64,000 nucleotides of DNA from Arsenophonus sp052171275 (GCA_052171275.1 CM125795.1:434001-498000); one strand, 5' to 3'; counted from the first letter of the stretch, positions 48,067 to 58,542 are shown. Made by a program: numbers and translations. The notes: a model not told the origin generated them from the letters alone.

Positions 48067-48489
48067 TTACTTTATTGCATTTGTTGTAGCCCAAAATCGC
48101 TGTAACCCTTGGCGTACTTGTTGAATATCCAATTCAGTACCAAGTAATTCGAACCGATAGAGTAATGGTACTTGGCATTTAGTGGAAATTATATTACCTG
48201 CTATAGCATAAGTTACACCAAAATTACTATTTCCTGATGCAATAACTCCTCGTAAAAATTTTCGATTTTTTTGTTGATTTAAAAAATAAATAACAGGTTT
48301 AGGTACAGCTCTTATTTTACAACCACCACCATAAGTAGGTAGTAATAATATGTAAGGTTGTGTTGCATTTATTATCATTTTATTAGAATGAATTGGAATA
48401 CGTGTAGCATGAATTCCTAATCTTTCTATAAAACGATGGCAATTTTCTGATCTACTAGAATAGTAAATAAGTGATTTTGTTTTCATCAT
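48067..48489 (-). CDS. nrdI: Flavodoxin-like protein NrdI
   Basis: NrdI is the flavodoxin that supplies the oxidant for assembling the manganese cofactor of NrdF. The 140-residue product aligns with E. coli (136) from LIYYSSRSENCHRFIERLG onward and keeps the FMN loop region PTYGGG and RGVIASGNSNFG. It lies between nrdH (6 nt) and nrdE (15 nt), so all four genes are on one transcript. Confidence 0.95.
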   Translation of the reverse strand: MMKTKSLIYYSSRSENCHRFIERLGIHATRIPIHSNKMIINATQPYILLLPTYGGGCKIRAVPKPVIYFLNQQKNRKFLRGVIASGNSNFGVTYAIAGNIISTKCQVPLLYRFELLGTELDIQQVRQGLQRFWATTNAIK

Positions 48490-48495
48490 ATAATT

Positions 48496-48723
48496 TTAGT
48501 TATTAAGTATTTGGCTAATCATATCTGGGCGAAAACCAGACCAATGTTTCTTATCTACTACGACAACTGGTAATTGTTGATATCCTAAGCTAATAATAAA
48601 AGATAGTGCTTCGATATCTTTTGTTAAATCAACAATATCATAGGATAAGTTTTTACGTTTTAGATATAGATAAGTTGCATTACATTGTACGCAATTTGGT
48701 TTACTATACACTTTGATAATCAT
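48496..48723 (-). CDS. nrdH: Glutaredoxin-like electron donor NrdH
   Basis: NrdH is a small thioredoxin-fold protein that reduces NrdE. The redox pair is C11-V-Q-C14, and the end keeps WSGFRPDMI, which in the family contacts thioredoxin reductase. Length is 75 residues (E. coli 81), lacking only the variable tail. AAGGA lies 8 nt before the ATG. It is first gene of the operon. Confidence 0.95.
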   Translation of the reverse strand: MIIKVYSKPNCVQCNATYLYLKRKNLSYDIVDLTKDIEALSFIISLGYQQLPVVVVDKKHWSGFRPDMISQILNN

Positions 48724-48778
48724 TATTAATTCCTTAATTTTGCAATAACTAAATTTATAATTTAATAGTTATAATAAT

Positions 48779-48806
48779 ACTATATATTGATTTATTTTTT
48801 ATTCAA
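48779..48806 (-). promoter_or_regulatory. Candidate nrdHIEF promoter
   Basis: On the minus strand TTGAAT (48806-48801) and TATAGT (48784-48779) are 16 bp apart. A start near 48771 would give a leader of about 48 nt. A candidate NrdR box overlaps the -10 element, the arrangement expected for repression. Confidence 0.5.
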
Positions 48807-48821
48807 CCATACCATATATAG
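48780..48821. promoter_or_regulatory. Pair of candidate NrdR boxes
   Basis: CTATATATTG (48780-48789) matches the NrdR core CWATATATWG at every position; CCATATATAG (48812-48821) differs at one. They are 32 bp apart, about three helical turns, the spacing typical of paired NrdR boxes. NrdR represses ribonucleotide reductase genes when ATP or dATP is bound. The A/T-rich background weakens single-site matches; the spacing and overlap with the promoter strengthen them. Whether nrdR is still encoded is unknown. Confidence 0.5.
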
Positions 48822-49729
48822 CTTTATTTTATTTATGAAAAAAATTTTTTTTACCTTATTATTCCAATAATAAATAAAAACTATATTTTATTATATGATT
48901 TTTAATTATTTTCTGATAGATAGAAGTTTTTAAAAATAAAGATAGTTTTTGCTTAGGAGATAAAATTAATTAATTATAAATAGTTTACTATTTTAAGAAG
49001 ATTATTTATCTTATCATTAATATTTTATATTTTTAAGATATTTTAAAGAGGATTTATATAATTTATATATTCGTTTGTAATAATAAAATAATAAATATTG
49101 TTTTATTAAATTAATCAATAAAAGAGGATATAAATCCTTTATATCCAAATATTCTATAAAACTTATATAAAATATTTTAATAATGAATAAATTATTTTAA
49201 ATAAAACTTAATAAGTGTATCGTATCGGTAGTAATTTTAAAGAAACATAAGTTAACTTAATAAGTTTTATAAAAAAATATTATTTTATGAAAAGTAACAG
49301 AAATTAACTTATTTTTTTAATTTTATAAACAGTGGATTTAGTATCTATTAAAATTTTATAATTTTAATCTACTTGTTATTTTATGTTATATTATATTATT
49401 TCTAATAATATCGAATTAATATATTTATATTTTAAATTTAATTTAAAATATAAATATACGTTATATAAGAATGTGAGCATTAAAATACTTAAATTACTAA
49501 TATAATAATATTATTATTCTTTTGATTATTTTTTATTTTATTTTATATTAACTAATTTTTATTAATTTTAGTAATAAATAATTAATATATGATTTTATCT
49601 TTTGTAAGTAGATAGATTACTTGATTTTTATATAAAAATAATTTTAACTTTAAAAGTTAAAACGTTAATTTAATTAGTTTATTAAAAGTAAATGTATTTT
49701 TTATAAAGGAACAGAAATTAAATTATAAA
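48822..49729. other. Non-coding gap between nrd operon and lipA
   Basis: No gene is visible. Apart from the nrdH control region just before it, the stretch has a 9-bp hairpin at 49126-49146 (GGATATAAA / TTTATATCC, loop TCC, four G-C pairs). It also has AAAGAGGATTTATATA at 49045-49060, which also occurs at 43725-43740. Confidence 0.5.
49126..49146. repeat. 9-bp hairpin downstream of lipA
   Basis: GGATATAAA (49126-49134) pairs with TTTATATCC (49138-49146). With GG-CC at its base it is more stable than most hairpins here. It lies about 580 nt past the lipA stop, too far for an obvious terminator role. Confidence 0.45.
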
Positions 49730-50707
49730 TCATTTAATTTCTGTTCCTTTTGATTGTAAATCAGCGTGATAAGATGATCGTACTAATGGGCCGCAAGCTG
49801 CATGTGTGAAACCCATCCCTATTGCTTTATTTTTCATTTCTTTAAATTCTTCAGGACTAACGTAACGTTTTACTGGTAAATGATTCTTACTAGGTTGAAG
49901 ATATTGACCTAAAGTTAACATTGTAACACCATTACGTCGTAAATCACGCATAACTTCAACTATTTCTTTATTACTTTCACCCAATCCAACCATTAATCCT
50001 GATTTTGTTGGTATTTTAGGGTGTATTTGTTTAAATTTTAAGAGTAGTTGTAATGATAATTCATAATTGGCACCAGGCCGAATTTGACGATAGATACGAG
50101 GAACATTTTCAATATTATGATTAAAAATATCAGGTGGTGTAGTAGATAAGATTATCAAGGCACGATCCATACAACTACGAAAATCAGGAACTAATGTTTC
50201 TATTTTTATGGTTGGATTTTTATTTCTAATAGCACTAATACAATCAATAAAATGTTGAGCTCCACCATCATGTAAATCATCGCGATCAACCGAAGTAATA
50301 ACAACATATTTTAATCTCATATTTTTAATGGTTTCTGCTAATTTTATTGGTTCGTTAATATTTATAGGATTAGGACGTCCGTGATTAACATCACAAAAAG
50401 GGCATTTTCGAGTACAAATGGTACCTAAAATCATAAAAGTAGCGGTACCGTAATTAAAGCATTCAGGAAGATTTGGACAAGAAGCTTCTTCACATACAGA
50501 ATTTAACCCATTTTTACGCATTTCGTTTTTTATTTCTTTTATTTTATTTGAATCAATAGGAAATTTTATCTTTAACCAGTTAGGTTTTGATAAAATTTTT
50601 TTATGATTAGTAATTACTGTTTTAATAGGAATAAATGACATTTTATCAGTATCAACTATATTAATATTGAGCTCTATTCTAATTATTCTATTTATAATTA
50701 TATGCAA
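49730..50707 (-). CDS. lipA: Lipoyl synthase
   Basis: LipA inserts two sulfurs into protein-bound octanoyl chains using S-adenosylmethionine and two iron-sulfur clusters. The radical-SAM cysteines are C98, C102 and C105 (CTRKCPFC). The auxiliary cluster cysteines are C72, C77 and C83 (CEEASCPNLPEC), with the closing RSSYHAD near the end. At 325 residues it matches E. coli (321). Together with lipB it makes the lipoyl cofactor of the 2-oxoacid dehydrogenases. It ends the leuS-to-lipA block, 122 nt after lipB. Confidence 0.97.
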   Translation of the reverse strand: MHIIINRIIRIELNINIVDTDKMSFIPIKTVITNHKKILSKPNWLKIKFPIDSNKIKEIKNEMRKNGLNSVCEEASCPNLPECFNYGTATFMILGTICTRKCPFCDVNHGRPNPININEPIKLAETIKNMRLKYVVITSVDRDDLHDGGAQHFIDCISAIRNKNPTIKIETLVPDFRSCMDRALIILSTTPPDIFNHNIENVPRIYRQIRPGANYELSLQLLLKFKQIHPKIPTKSGLMVGLGESNKEIVEVMRDLRRNGVTMLTLGQYLQPSKNHLPVKRYVSPEEFKEMKNKAIGMGFTHAACGPLVRSSYHADLQSKGTEIK

Positions 50708-50829
50708 GTTCCATTGTAAGTCACTTGTTGCAAATTAATAATATTTACATTTAACTTATCACAATATAATAATAATATTTTGTATAAGCGCTTATATTTA
50801 TTTCAATAATTCTAAATAATTATAACAAA

Positions 50830-51501
50830 TTATTTTTCAAGTTCAAATTGAAACTTTAATATTTTGCAAAAATGTTTTATTAATAATGGTTTTACATCTT
50901 TAATTTGACTTTCCGGAACTAACTCATTTAATTGAGTCATCTTAATATTAGTGTAACCGCAAGGATTAATATGTTGAAATGGTGTAAGATCCATATTAAT
51001 ATTTAGTGCTAAACCATGAAACGAACAATTTTTATGGATACGTAGTCCTATAGAACATATTTTTTTTTGTTTAACATAAACACCAGGTGCTTCGCGTTTT
51101 GAATAAGATAGAATATCAAATTCTGATAAAGTATTAATAACAGTATTCTCAAGTGCAATAACTAATTCTCTTACACTAATTTGATTACGTTTTAAATCTA
51201 ATAAAATATAGACTATTTGCTGCCCAGGGCCATGATAAGTTATTTGTCCTCCACGATTAGATTGGATAACTGGAATATTTCCAGAGAAAATTAAATTTTC
51301 TTTCTTCCCAGCTTGCCCTTGAGTAAAAATAGGATAATGCTCAACTAACCAAAATTCATCTAATGTATCAATTGTACGTTTTTTAGTAAATTCATACATT
51401 GAATCAAATATTGGTTGATAGGGATGAAGACCTAATTGACGTAATATAATGATTTTTTTAAATATTTTTTTTTGCTTTTGATAATCAGATATACTATTCA
51501 T
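50830..51501 (-). CDS. lipB: Octanoyl-[ACP]:protein octanoyltransferase
   Basis: LipB moves octanoate from acyl carrier protein to lipoyl domains, the step before LipA. The 223-residue protein keeps RGGQITYHGPGQ (83-94), the catalytic Lys in KKICSIGLR (146-147) and the catalytic Cys C181 in INPCGY. The N-terminus is about ten residues longer than in E. coli; RQLGLHPYQPI aligns from residue 21. The gene between lipB and lipA in E. coli (ybeF) is gone. Confidence 0.96.
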   Translation of the reverse strand: MNSISDYQKQKKIFKKIIILRQLGLHPYQPIFDSMYEFTKKRTIDTLDEFWLVEHYPIFTQGQAGKKENLIFSGNIPVIQSNRGGQITYHGPGQQIVYILLDLKRNQISVRELVIALENTVINTLSEFDILSYSKREAPGVYVKQKKICSIGLRIHKNCSFHGLALNINMDLTPFQHINPCGYTNIKMTQLNELVPESQIKDVKPLLIKHFCKILKFQFELEK

Positions 51502-51604
51502 ATATTATTACCTTTATGAATTATATTATTAATATAATTCATAATATAATTAAAATTATAAAAATATTATATTTTAATTTATATAAAATATTAATAAATT
51601 GTAT

Positions 51605-51868
51605 TTATAATACAATACGAACTGATTTTATTTTACTTAAGTCCTCATAAAGTATTTCTATTTGTTTAATATTAGTTGCAATTACAGTAATTGATACTGA
51701 ACAAAAGTTACCTTTCTTACTTAACCTAACCAATGGCTGATAATTATTAGGAAGATGCTGTTGTACTATTTTAATTATTTGATCAGTTAATTTAAGTTTA
51801 GCGGAACCAATTACTTTATAGGTAAAAGAGCAAGGAAATTTTAGTAGTTGATATAATTTAGTTTTCAT
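51605..51868 (-). CDS. ybeD: UPF0250 family protein YbeD
   Basis: A small conserved protein of 87 residues, the exact E. coli length, starting MKTKLYQLLKFPCSFTYKV. The family has an ACT-like fold and is linked by position to lipoate synthesis, but no firm function is known to me. It lies between dacA and lipB as in E. coli. Its survival in such a reduced genome argues that it matters. Confidence 0.93.
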   Translation of the reverse strand: MKTKLYQLLKFPCSFTYKVIGSAKLKLTDQIIKIVQQHLPNNYQPLVRLSKKGNFCSVSITVIATNIKQIEILYEDLSKIKSVRIVL

Positions 51869-52014
51869 GAGTTTTTAAATACTGTCTATTTTATAGTAAT
51901 AAAAAATAGATATTATATTTATTCATCTTTTAAATTTTAAATTAAAATATAAAATAGTAATATTTTATTATAAATATGATATGATTAGAATAAAATAATA
52001 TAATTTTTTAATAA

Positions 52015-53223
52015 TTAATAATTAGCAATAAAAAACATTTTTATATAATCTTTGATTGTAGTAAAAAATCCACCTTTTACTACTTCTGTTAGTACGATAA
52101 GTGGCTGTTGTTCAATAATTTTATTATTTAATTGTAAATTAATTGTACCAACAACTTGATTTTTTGTTAAAGGTGCTCGTAATTTAGTATTATTTAATAT
52201 GAAATTAAATTTCAAATCTTTCATATGACCTCGTGGAATTGTTAGATAAAGGTCATTTTTAATACCAAGTTTTACATCATTAATATTTGCAAATAAAACT
52301 GGTTGAGAAGTAATTTCTTCTCCTCCTTGTAATATTTTAATAGTTTGAAAAAAACGAAAACCCCAACTTAATAATTTCTTACTTTTTATGTCTCGTTCTT
52401 TACTACTATGATCTCCTAATATAACAGATATTAATCTCATTCCGCTATCAGTAGCAGAGGCAACTAAATTATAACCTGAAGAAGTTGTGTATCCAGTTTT
52501 AATACCATCTACATTTAGACTTTTATCCCATAATAAACTATTTCTATTTAATTGATTGATATTATTAAAAGAAAATTCTTTTTCTTTATAAATAGCATAT
52601 TCTTTAGGAAAATCACGAATTATAGCTTGTCCTATTAAAGCAATATCATGTGCGGAAGTATATTGTCCATCAACATCTAAGCCATGGACAGTAAGAAAGT
52701 GTGTATTTTTTAATTTAAGACGCTTAACATTGATATTCATCATTTTAATAAAACTATCTTCATCACCAGCCACATAATTTGCTATTGCAACACAAGCATC
52801 ATTACCAGATTGTAAATTAATACCACGTATTAATTGAGAAACTGAAACTCGATCAGCTGGTTTTAAAAACATAAGTGAAGATCCTTTTAAAATTGGGTTA
52901 TCTATAGCCCATGAATTTTTATCTATTGTAACAATATCATTTATGCTAATTTTACCGGATTTAATTGTTTGACATATAATATAACTAGTCATCATTTTAG
53001 TTAGACTAGCTGGATTATGACGCTGATCAGAATTTTTTTCAGATAAAACCTTGCCTGAATAATAATCAATAAGAATATATGCTTTAGCATCAATACTTGG
53101 TGTTGATTCGATTATATTAATTTTCATAGTATTACTATTTTCAGCAAATAGATTATTTGAAAATATAATAGTAATAATAACTATTGGACTAGTTATAAAT
53201 AATGAGAATATTATATTATTCAT
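52015..53223 (-). CDS. dacA: D-alanyl-D-alanine carboxypeptidase (PBP5)
   Basis: DacA trims the terminal D-Ala from peptidoglycan stem peptides in the periplasm. A signal peptide (about 1-27, ending LFA) is followed by the serine-enzyme motifs S73-L-T-K76, S139-G-N141 and K242-T-G244. A C-terminal amphipathic helix (GGFFTTIKDYIKMFF) serves as membrane anchor. Full length, 402 residues (E. coli 403), suggests a working enzyme. It belongs with mrdA and mrdB to the retained cell-shape set. Confidence 0.96.
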   Translation of the reverse strand: MNNIIFSLFITSPIVIITIIFSNNLFAENSNTMKINIIESTPSIDAKAYILIDYYSGKVLSEKNSDQRHNPASLTKMMTSYIICQTIKSGKISINDIVTIDKNSWAIDNPILKGSSLMFLKPADRVSVSQLIRGINLQSGNDACVAIANYVAGDEDSFIKMMNINVKRLKLKNTHFLTVHGLDVDGQYTSAHDIALIGQAIIRDFPKEYAIYKEKEFSFNNINQLNRNSLLWDKSLNVDGIKTGYTTSSGYNLVASATDSGMRLISVILGDHSSKERDIKSKKLLSWGFRFFQTIKILQGGEEITSQPVLFANINDVKLGIKNDLYLTIPRGHMKDLKFNFILNNTKLRAPLTKNQVVGTINLQLNNKIIEQQPLIVLTEVVKGGFFTTIKDYIKMFFIANY

Positions 53224-54424
53224 AATAATAAGTTAATTACTAGTTAAATATTAATAACAATATAATAATATAGTATTATCAATTTTAAAAGAAGTAATAT
53301 TCTATTTTGAAATATAAATTTAAAATAGTTTATTTTTATTTTACTTTAATTAAATTTTATTTATTAATTAATAAGTTATCTGTTTTTATAGATATTTTAA
53401 CTAATTTAATTATTAATAATATTTTCTTTACTATCTTATTTAAGTATCTTAAAACAAACTAAATTTTATATGATATATTTTGCTAAATAATTTTATATAA
53501 GTGGTTTACACAAGGTAAACTATATATTTATTTTTAAATAAATTTTTGCTTATTAATTTTTACTATTACTTGAAGATTTATAATATTTTATATATTAATA
53601 AAATATCGGTTTAGTAATGTTAGTTTCTAATTTTTATTTATATAAATGATTATCATAGTTATTATAATAAATATTATTAAGTTAGTATGAATATAAAATA
53701 TTCGTTATTTTTAATATTTGTTTTAATTAGTTATAAATAAAATTAATTATAAAGTATAATTTTCCATTATCAATTAATTATTTATTGATAAAAAAATTTA
53801 TAGAATAATTTTTTTTTAATTTAATAAAGCATTAGCTTATATTATAAGAAATATTGATATTAATTCAGTTGAACTAATATAAGGTTTTGTATTTAAAATT
53901 AAAATAACATATATTTAATATGTATAAAATTACTATTAAGTTTAACAATTTGTCACAAAGTTTATAGCATAAGAATACTATATTTAGGATTTAAATATAA
54001 GATCTATCACTAATATTAATTATCATAAAATTTTCGTTTATTGTATTTGTAATATTTTATAATTTTAATATCTTTGGAAACTAAATACCGTGTTTAAAGT
54101 TATAAATTCATAATAGATATTTTATTTCTATAGTTTTTTTAACTTAGTAATGGTAATTTTATTATTTAAATATTTTTAAGATTTTTTTTAAATTGAATTA
54201 ATAATTATTTCACTTTTTTTATAAAATTTTAACTATTATATTTATAATTATAATTATAAATATAATGATTATGTGTTATATTATAAAATATATATAGTAG
54301 ATTTTAATATTCTACTTATAAAGATATATTTAATATTTCAGTTTGTAAAATATAAAACTTACTAAAATTATTTTTTATAATATCAAAGTGTCAGTATTAA
54401 ATGATATTTATTATATATTCATTC
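53224..54424. other. 1.2-kb non-coding gap at the position of rlpA
   Basis: E. coli has rlpA between mrdB and dacA. No remnant can be read. A small hairpin GTTTAC / GTAAAC (53504-53509 and 53515-53520, loop ACAAG) stands out slightly. The rest is plain A/T-rich DNA. Confidence 0.5.
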
Positions 54425-55537
54425 TTATAAATTTTTTGATAATAATTTTCTATGAGTATGAATTGACATAATAATACCAAATCCAGCCATTAAAACAATT
54501 AACGCAGATCCACCATAACTTATTAATGGTAAAGGAATGCCAACTATAGGAAGAATACCACTAACCATCCCAATATTAACAAATATGTAAACAAACATAA
54601 TTAATATTAGACCTCCAACAATAACTCTACCAAAAGTATTTTGTGCATTAGTTGCAATTATTAAGCCGCGAATAATTAGTAACAAGTATAATGTGAGTAA
54701 AATAATCACGCCAATTAATCCCATCTCTTCAGCTAATACTGCAAAAATAAAATCTGTATGTCGTTCTGGTAAAAATTCTAATTGTGACTGAGTGCCATGC
54801 AACCAACCTTTACCAAATAATCCGCCTGATCCAATAGCTATTTTAGACTGAATAATGTGATAACCGGCTCCTAGTGGATCTATTTTTGGATTAAGTAGTA
54901 TTATAATACGATCTCTTTGATAATCATGCATTAAAAAAAACCATAGAATAGGAATAAAGCAACATATTCCTGTTGTTGCAATAGTAATATATTTCCACTT
55001 CATGCCAGCTAAGAAAAGAATAAATAAACCAGAGGCAGCTACTAAAATAGATGTGCCAAGATCCGGTTGAATGGCAACAAGTAGTACAGGAAAAAATATA
55101 AGTATTAATACAATTAAAGTATTTTTTAGTGTGGGTGGGCATAGATCTCGATTAACAAAACGTGCAACCATTAATGGAACCGAGATTTTAGCAATCTCAG
55201 ATGGTTGAAATCGAACAAAACCAATATCTAACCATCTTTGTGCGCCATTAATAGTTTGACCAAATAAATCAACAAAAATTAATAAAATTATACAGAATAT
55301 ATATAGATAAGGTGATATATTTTCATATATACGTGGTGAAATTTGCGCCATCATAATCATAATAATAGATCCAATGACAATTTGCATTAGCTTGCGATGT
55401 ATTATTTCAATATCTTGACCACTAGCGCTCCATGTGATAATTACACTATAAATTGTTAAAGCAAGAATAATTATTAATATTGGAATATCAGTATGTAAAC
55501 GCATAAAAATAGATAATTTATCTGAGTTATTAATCAT
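54425..55537 (-). CDS. mrdB: Rod-shape SEDS peptidoglycan glycosyltransferase RodA
   Basis: RodA polymerises glycan strands in the inner membrane, working with PBP2. The 370-residue protein (E. coli 370) has about ten membrane segments. The SEDS family blocks NGAQRWLDIGFVRFQPSE and LPERHTDFIFAVLAEEMG are kept, as is the end GIPLPLISYGGSALI. It lies 47 nt after mrdA. Its presence predicts a rod-shaped, walled cell. Confidence 0.96.
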   Translation of the reverse strand: MINNSDKLSIFMRLHTDIPILIIILALTIYSVIITWSASGQDIEIIHRKLMQIVIGSIIMIMMAQISPRIYENISPYLYIFCIILLIFVDLFGQTINGAQRWLDIGFVRFQPSEIAKISVPLMVARFVNRDLCPPTLKNTLIVLILIFFPVLLVAIQPDLGTSILVAASGLFILFLAGMKWKYITIATTGICCFIPILWFFLMHDYQRDRIIILLNPKIDPLGAGYHIIQSKIAIGSGGLFGKGWLHGTQSQLEFLPERHTDFIFAVLAEEMGLIGVIILLTLYLLLIIRGLIIATNAQNTFGRVIVGGLILIMFVYIFVNIGMVSGILPIVGIPLPLISYGGSALIVLMAGFGIIMSIHTHRKLLSKNL

Positions 55538-55584
55538 TATATATTGGATATTTTTTTATATAAATAAATTTATATCTAGTGTTT

Positions 55585-57453
55585 CTATATTGTTTTATCA
55601 AGTAAAACGTAATCAAAAATATTACGAACAAGATCACCAATAGCCATTCCTGTTCCACCATTTTCTAAAATGACAGCAACTGAAATAATTGGATTTTGAT
55701 AAGGTGCGAACCCGATCATTAATTTATGATCACGTAAATTCTCAGATAATCTATTTATATTGTATGTTTTATAACTAAATACTTGTGCTGTACCTGATTT
55801 AACAGCAGCTTTATAGGAAGTTTTAGCAAAATTTTTACTTGCTGTACCATTTATTGCATTAGCGCTACCGTACATACCTTCTTTAGCTAATTTCCAGAAT
55901 TTTGAATTAATATCGTTTATTTGATGAATATGATCTTCTTGTTTATAAAATTTGATAGAATCATTATCTAATTTAGCTTCATAGAGAAGATGCGGTATTT
56001 TAACGATCCCATTATTAATTAAAGTCATTAATGCTTTTATCATTTGAATAGGAGTTGTTATCCAATAACCTTGTCCAATACCTATTGATATAGTATCCCC
56101 ATGATACCAAGCTTTTTTATATCGTTTTTTCTTCCATTCGCGAGTTGGCATGATACCTGAATTCTCTTCTGGAAGATCAATGCCTGTATACTGTCCATAC
56201 CCAAATTTTTTCATCCATTTAGAGATCCGATCAATACCCATATCATAAGCAATCTGATAAAAAAATGTGTCAGCTGATTCAATAATTGCTCTAACAACAT
56301 TCAATTTACCATGCCCCAATCGTTTCCAATCTCTGTAACGTTTTTTAGAGTTTGGTAACTGCCACCAACCAGGATCAAAAACTGTAGAATTTGATGTAAT
56401 GACGTTTTCACTTAATGCAGCAACTGCAATAAATGGTTTAACGGTTGATGCTGGCGGATATAATCCTTGAGTAGTTCTATTAATTAAAGGGCGATTTTGA
56501 TTATTCAACAAATCTTGATAATCTTTATTAGAGATACCATTAACAAATAGATTAGGATCATAACTTGGAGTAGATACTAGCGCTAATATTTCTCCGTTTC
56601 TTGGATCAGTTACAACAACTGCACCTCTACTAGTTCTTAGTAATTTATTAATTTTAATTTGTAAGTTAAGATCAATGGTTAAATAAATATTTTTTCCTGC
56701 TTGCGGTGGTTCTTCATTAAGTTGACGAATAATTTCTCCAAGATTATTAACTTCAACTTCTTTATATCCTATTTTTCCATGTAAAATATTTTCATAATAT
56801 CGCTCTATACCTAATTTACCGATGTCGTGGGTAACAGTATAATTTTTTAATAGACCGTTATTTTTTAAATATTCTATATCTTTATCATTAATTTTAGCCA
56901 CATAACCGATAACATGCGTTAGAGCTGAGTTATAAGGATAATGGCGTCGTTGATAACTTTTAATTTCAATACCTGGGAATCTGTACCTATTGACAGAAAA
57001 ACGTGCAATTTGTATTTCATCTAATGAAGTTTTTAATGGTATCGAAGTAAAACGCCGTGAATATTTACGTTCTTTCTTAAAACTTAATATATCATGATCA
57101 GTGAGGTCAACCACATCACGTAATTGTGTAAAAATTTTTGTTAAATTAGATGTTTTTTCAGGAATCACTTCTAATTGATAAAATGTTCTATTTAATGCGA
57201 TTGGAATACCATTCCTATCATAAATAATACCTCTACTTGGTGAAGTAGGAAGTAGTTTTATTCTGTTATTATTCGAGTGAGTTTTGTAATTTTCATGGTG
57301 GATTATTTGTAAATAATAGAGATTAGCAAGTAAAATATTTACTAATATTAAAATGATAATAAAAGATATTAATGCTCTTCGAATAAATATAATAGATTCA
57401 GTGCTATAATCGTGAAAATAGATATCTTTTTTTTGTTTTTTTTTATCATTCAC
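55585..57453 (-). CDS. mrdA: Penicillin-binding protein 2, elongasome transpeptidase
   Basis: PBP2 cross-links peptidoglycan during side-wall growth. The 622-residue product (E. coli 633) has one N-terminal membrane anchor (about 25-47), the pedestal domain with the GIIYDRNG segment, and the transpeptidase motifs S336-T-V-K339, SAD near 393 and KSG near 551. The start is GTG. Two poly-A runs (A9 and A8) lie in the first nine codons and are in frame as given, but could cause slippage. In E. coli, rlmH and rsfS precede it; both are missing. Confidence 0.96.
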   Translation of the reverse strand: MNDKKKQKKDIYFHDYSTESIIFIRRALISFIIILILVNILLANLYYLQIIHHENYKTHSNNNRIKLLPTSPSRGIIYDRNGIPIALNRTFYQLEVIPEKTSNLTKIFTQLRDVVDLTDHDILSFKKERKYSRRFTSIPLKTSLDEIQIARFSVNRYRFPGIEIKSYQRRHYPYNSALTHVIGYVAKINDKDIEYLKNNGLLKNYTVTHDIGKLGIERYYENILHGKIGYKEVEVNNLGEIIRQLNEEPPQAGKNIYLTIDLNLQIKINKLLRTSRGAVVVTDPRNGEILALVSTPSYDPNLFVNGISNKDYQDLLNNQNRPLINRTTQGLYPPASTVKPFIAVAALSENVITSNSTVFDPGWWQLPNSKKRYRDWKRLGHGKLNVVRAIIESADTFFYQIAYDMGIDRISKWMKKFGYGQYTGIDLPEENSGIMPTREWKKKRYKKAWYHGDTISIGIGQGYWITTPIQMIKALMTLINNGIVKIPHLLYEAKLDNDSIKFYKQEDHIHQINDINSKFWKLAKEGMYGSANAINGTASKNFAKTSYKAAVKSGTAQVFSYKTYNINRLSENLRDHKLMIGFAPYQNPIISVAVILENGGTGMAIGDLVRNIFDYVLLDKTI

Positions 57454-58542
57454 ACTAATGAACCTATATATAAATATGTTATTCTTAATTGTAAAAAATA
57501 ATTTAATAATAATACCATTTTCCTTGTAAAGTATTTTTATAAAAAATATCCTAAATGAAGAATAAAATATTATTATTTATGATAGCAGTGATAGTAACTA
57601 ACTTTGTTTTATTTATCTTTTATATATATTATAGAAATGATTTTTTTAGAAATTTAAAATTCAATATTACATCTATTTTATTTATTATTATTAAATTATT
57701 TATACAGTTATCGATTTGCTAAATTTATACTTAATATATTTATTGTAATTAAATCGTTATTGTTATTAATAATTTTAACTTATGTTTTCCTTCCTTTTAA
57801 ATTTAATTTTACAAATTATAATTTTTAACATGTTTTCAAAAAAATAAAAATTATACTAATGAATTAAAAATAATATCATTAATGATTAATAAAAATAATC
57901 ATAAAACTTTTTTGAATATAATCAATTATTTTCAATAAATAATAATTAGTTATAAATTTGAAATTTAATTATAAAGTTTTAAATTTAAATATAGGATGAT
58001 ATTTATTTTCTTTATTATTTTAAATAATTTCATTATTTAATTATTTTTATCTAATAAAAAACAATTCTTCGCATTAATTAATAAGATATATTTTACTATT
58101 TTAATATATAATATTATATTTTAGTTTGAAATTAATGTTAGTTAATAATGGATTTAATATTTTTACTATTTATTCAATTAATAAATAGTATTTGTATTTT
58201 ATATATATAAATAATAAAAACATATTGTATTTTTATATTAATAAATTTTTACATATAAAAAAATATTGTTGTTAAATTAATTATTAAATCTTAAAATTTA
58301 ATTTTAAGATTAAAGAAAAAAAATAATATTAACTTTAATTATTAAAGTTAGTTAAAAATAAATATGAAATCTATATTTCAATCTTTTTAGTAAAATTAGT
58401 TGAGAATGTTTATAATTAGTTTAACGATAAATAACCTGAATTGTATTACTAAAATTGTAATCCAAAAAAGTTAAAATAATATCAATTCTATTGTATTTAA
58501 AAATAATTTAGGAATTTTTATTATTTATTAATAATTCTTATC
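57454..58542. other. 1.1-kb non-coding gap at the position of rlmH-rsfS
   Basis: E. coli carries rsfS and rlmH between nadD and mrdA. No part of either is recognisable here; the sequence is A/T-rich with many stops. The mrdA promoter should lie near its left end. Confidence 0.5.
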
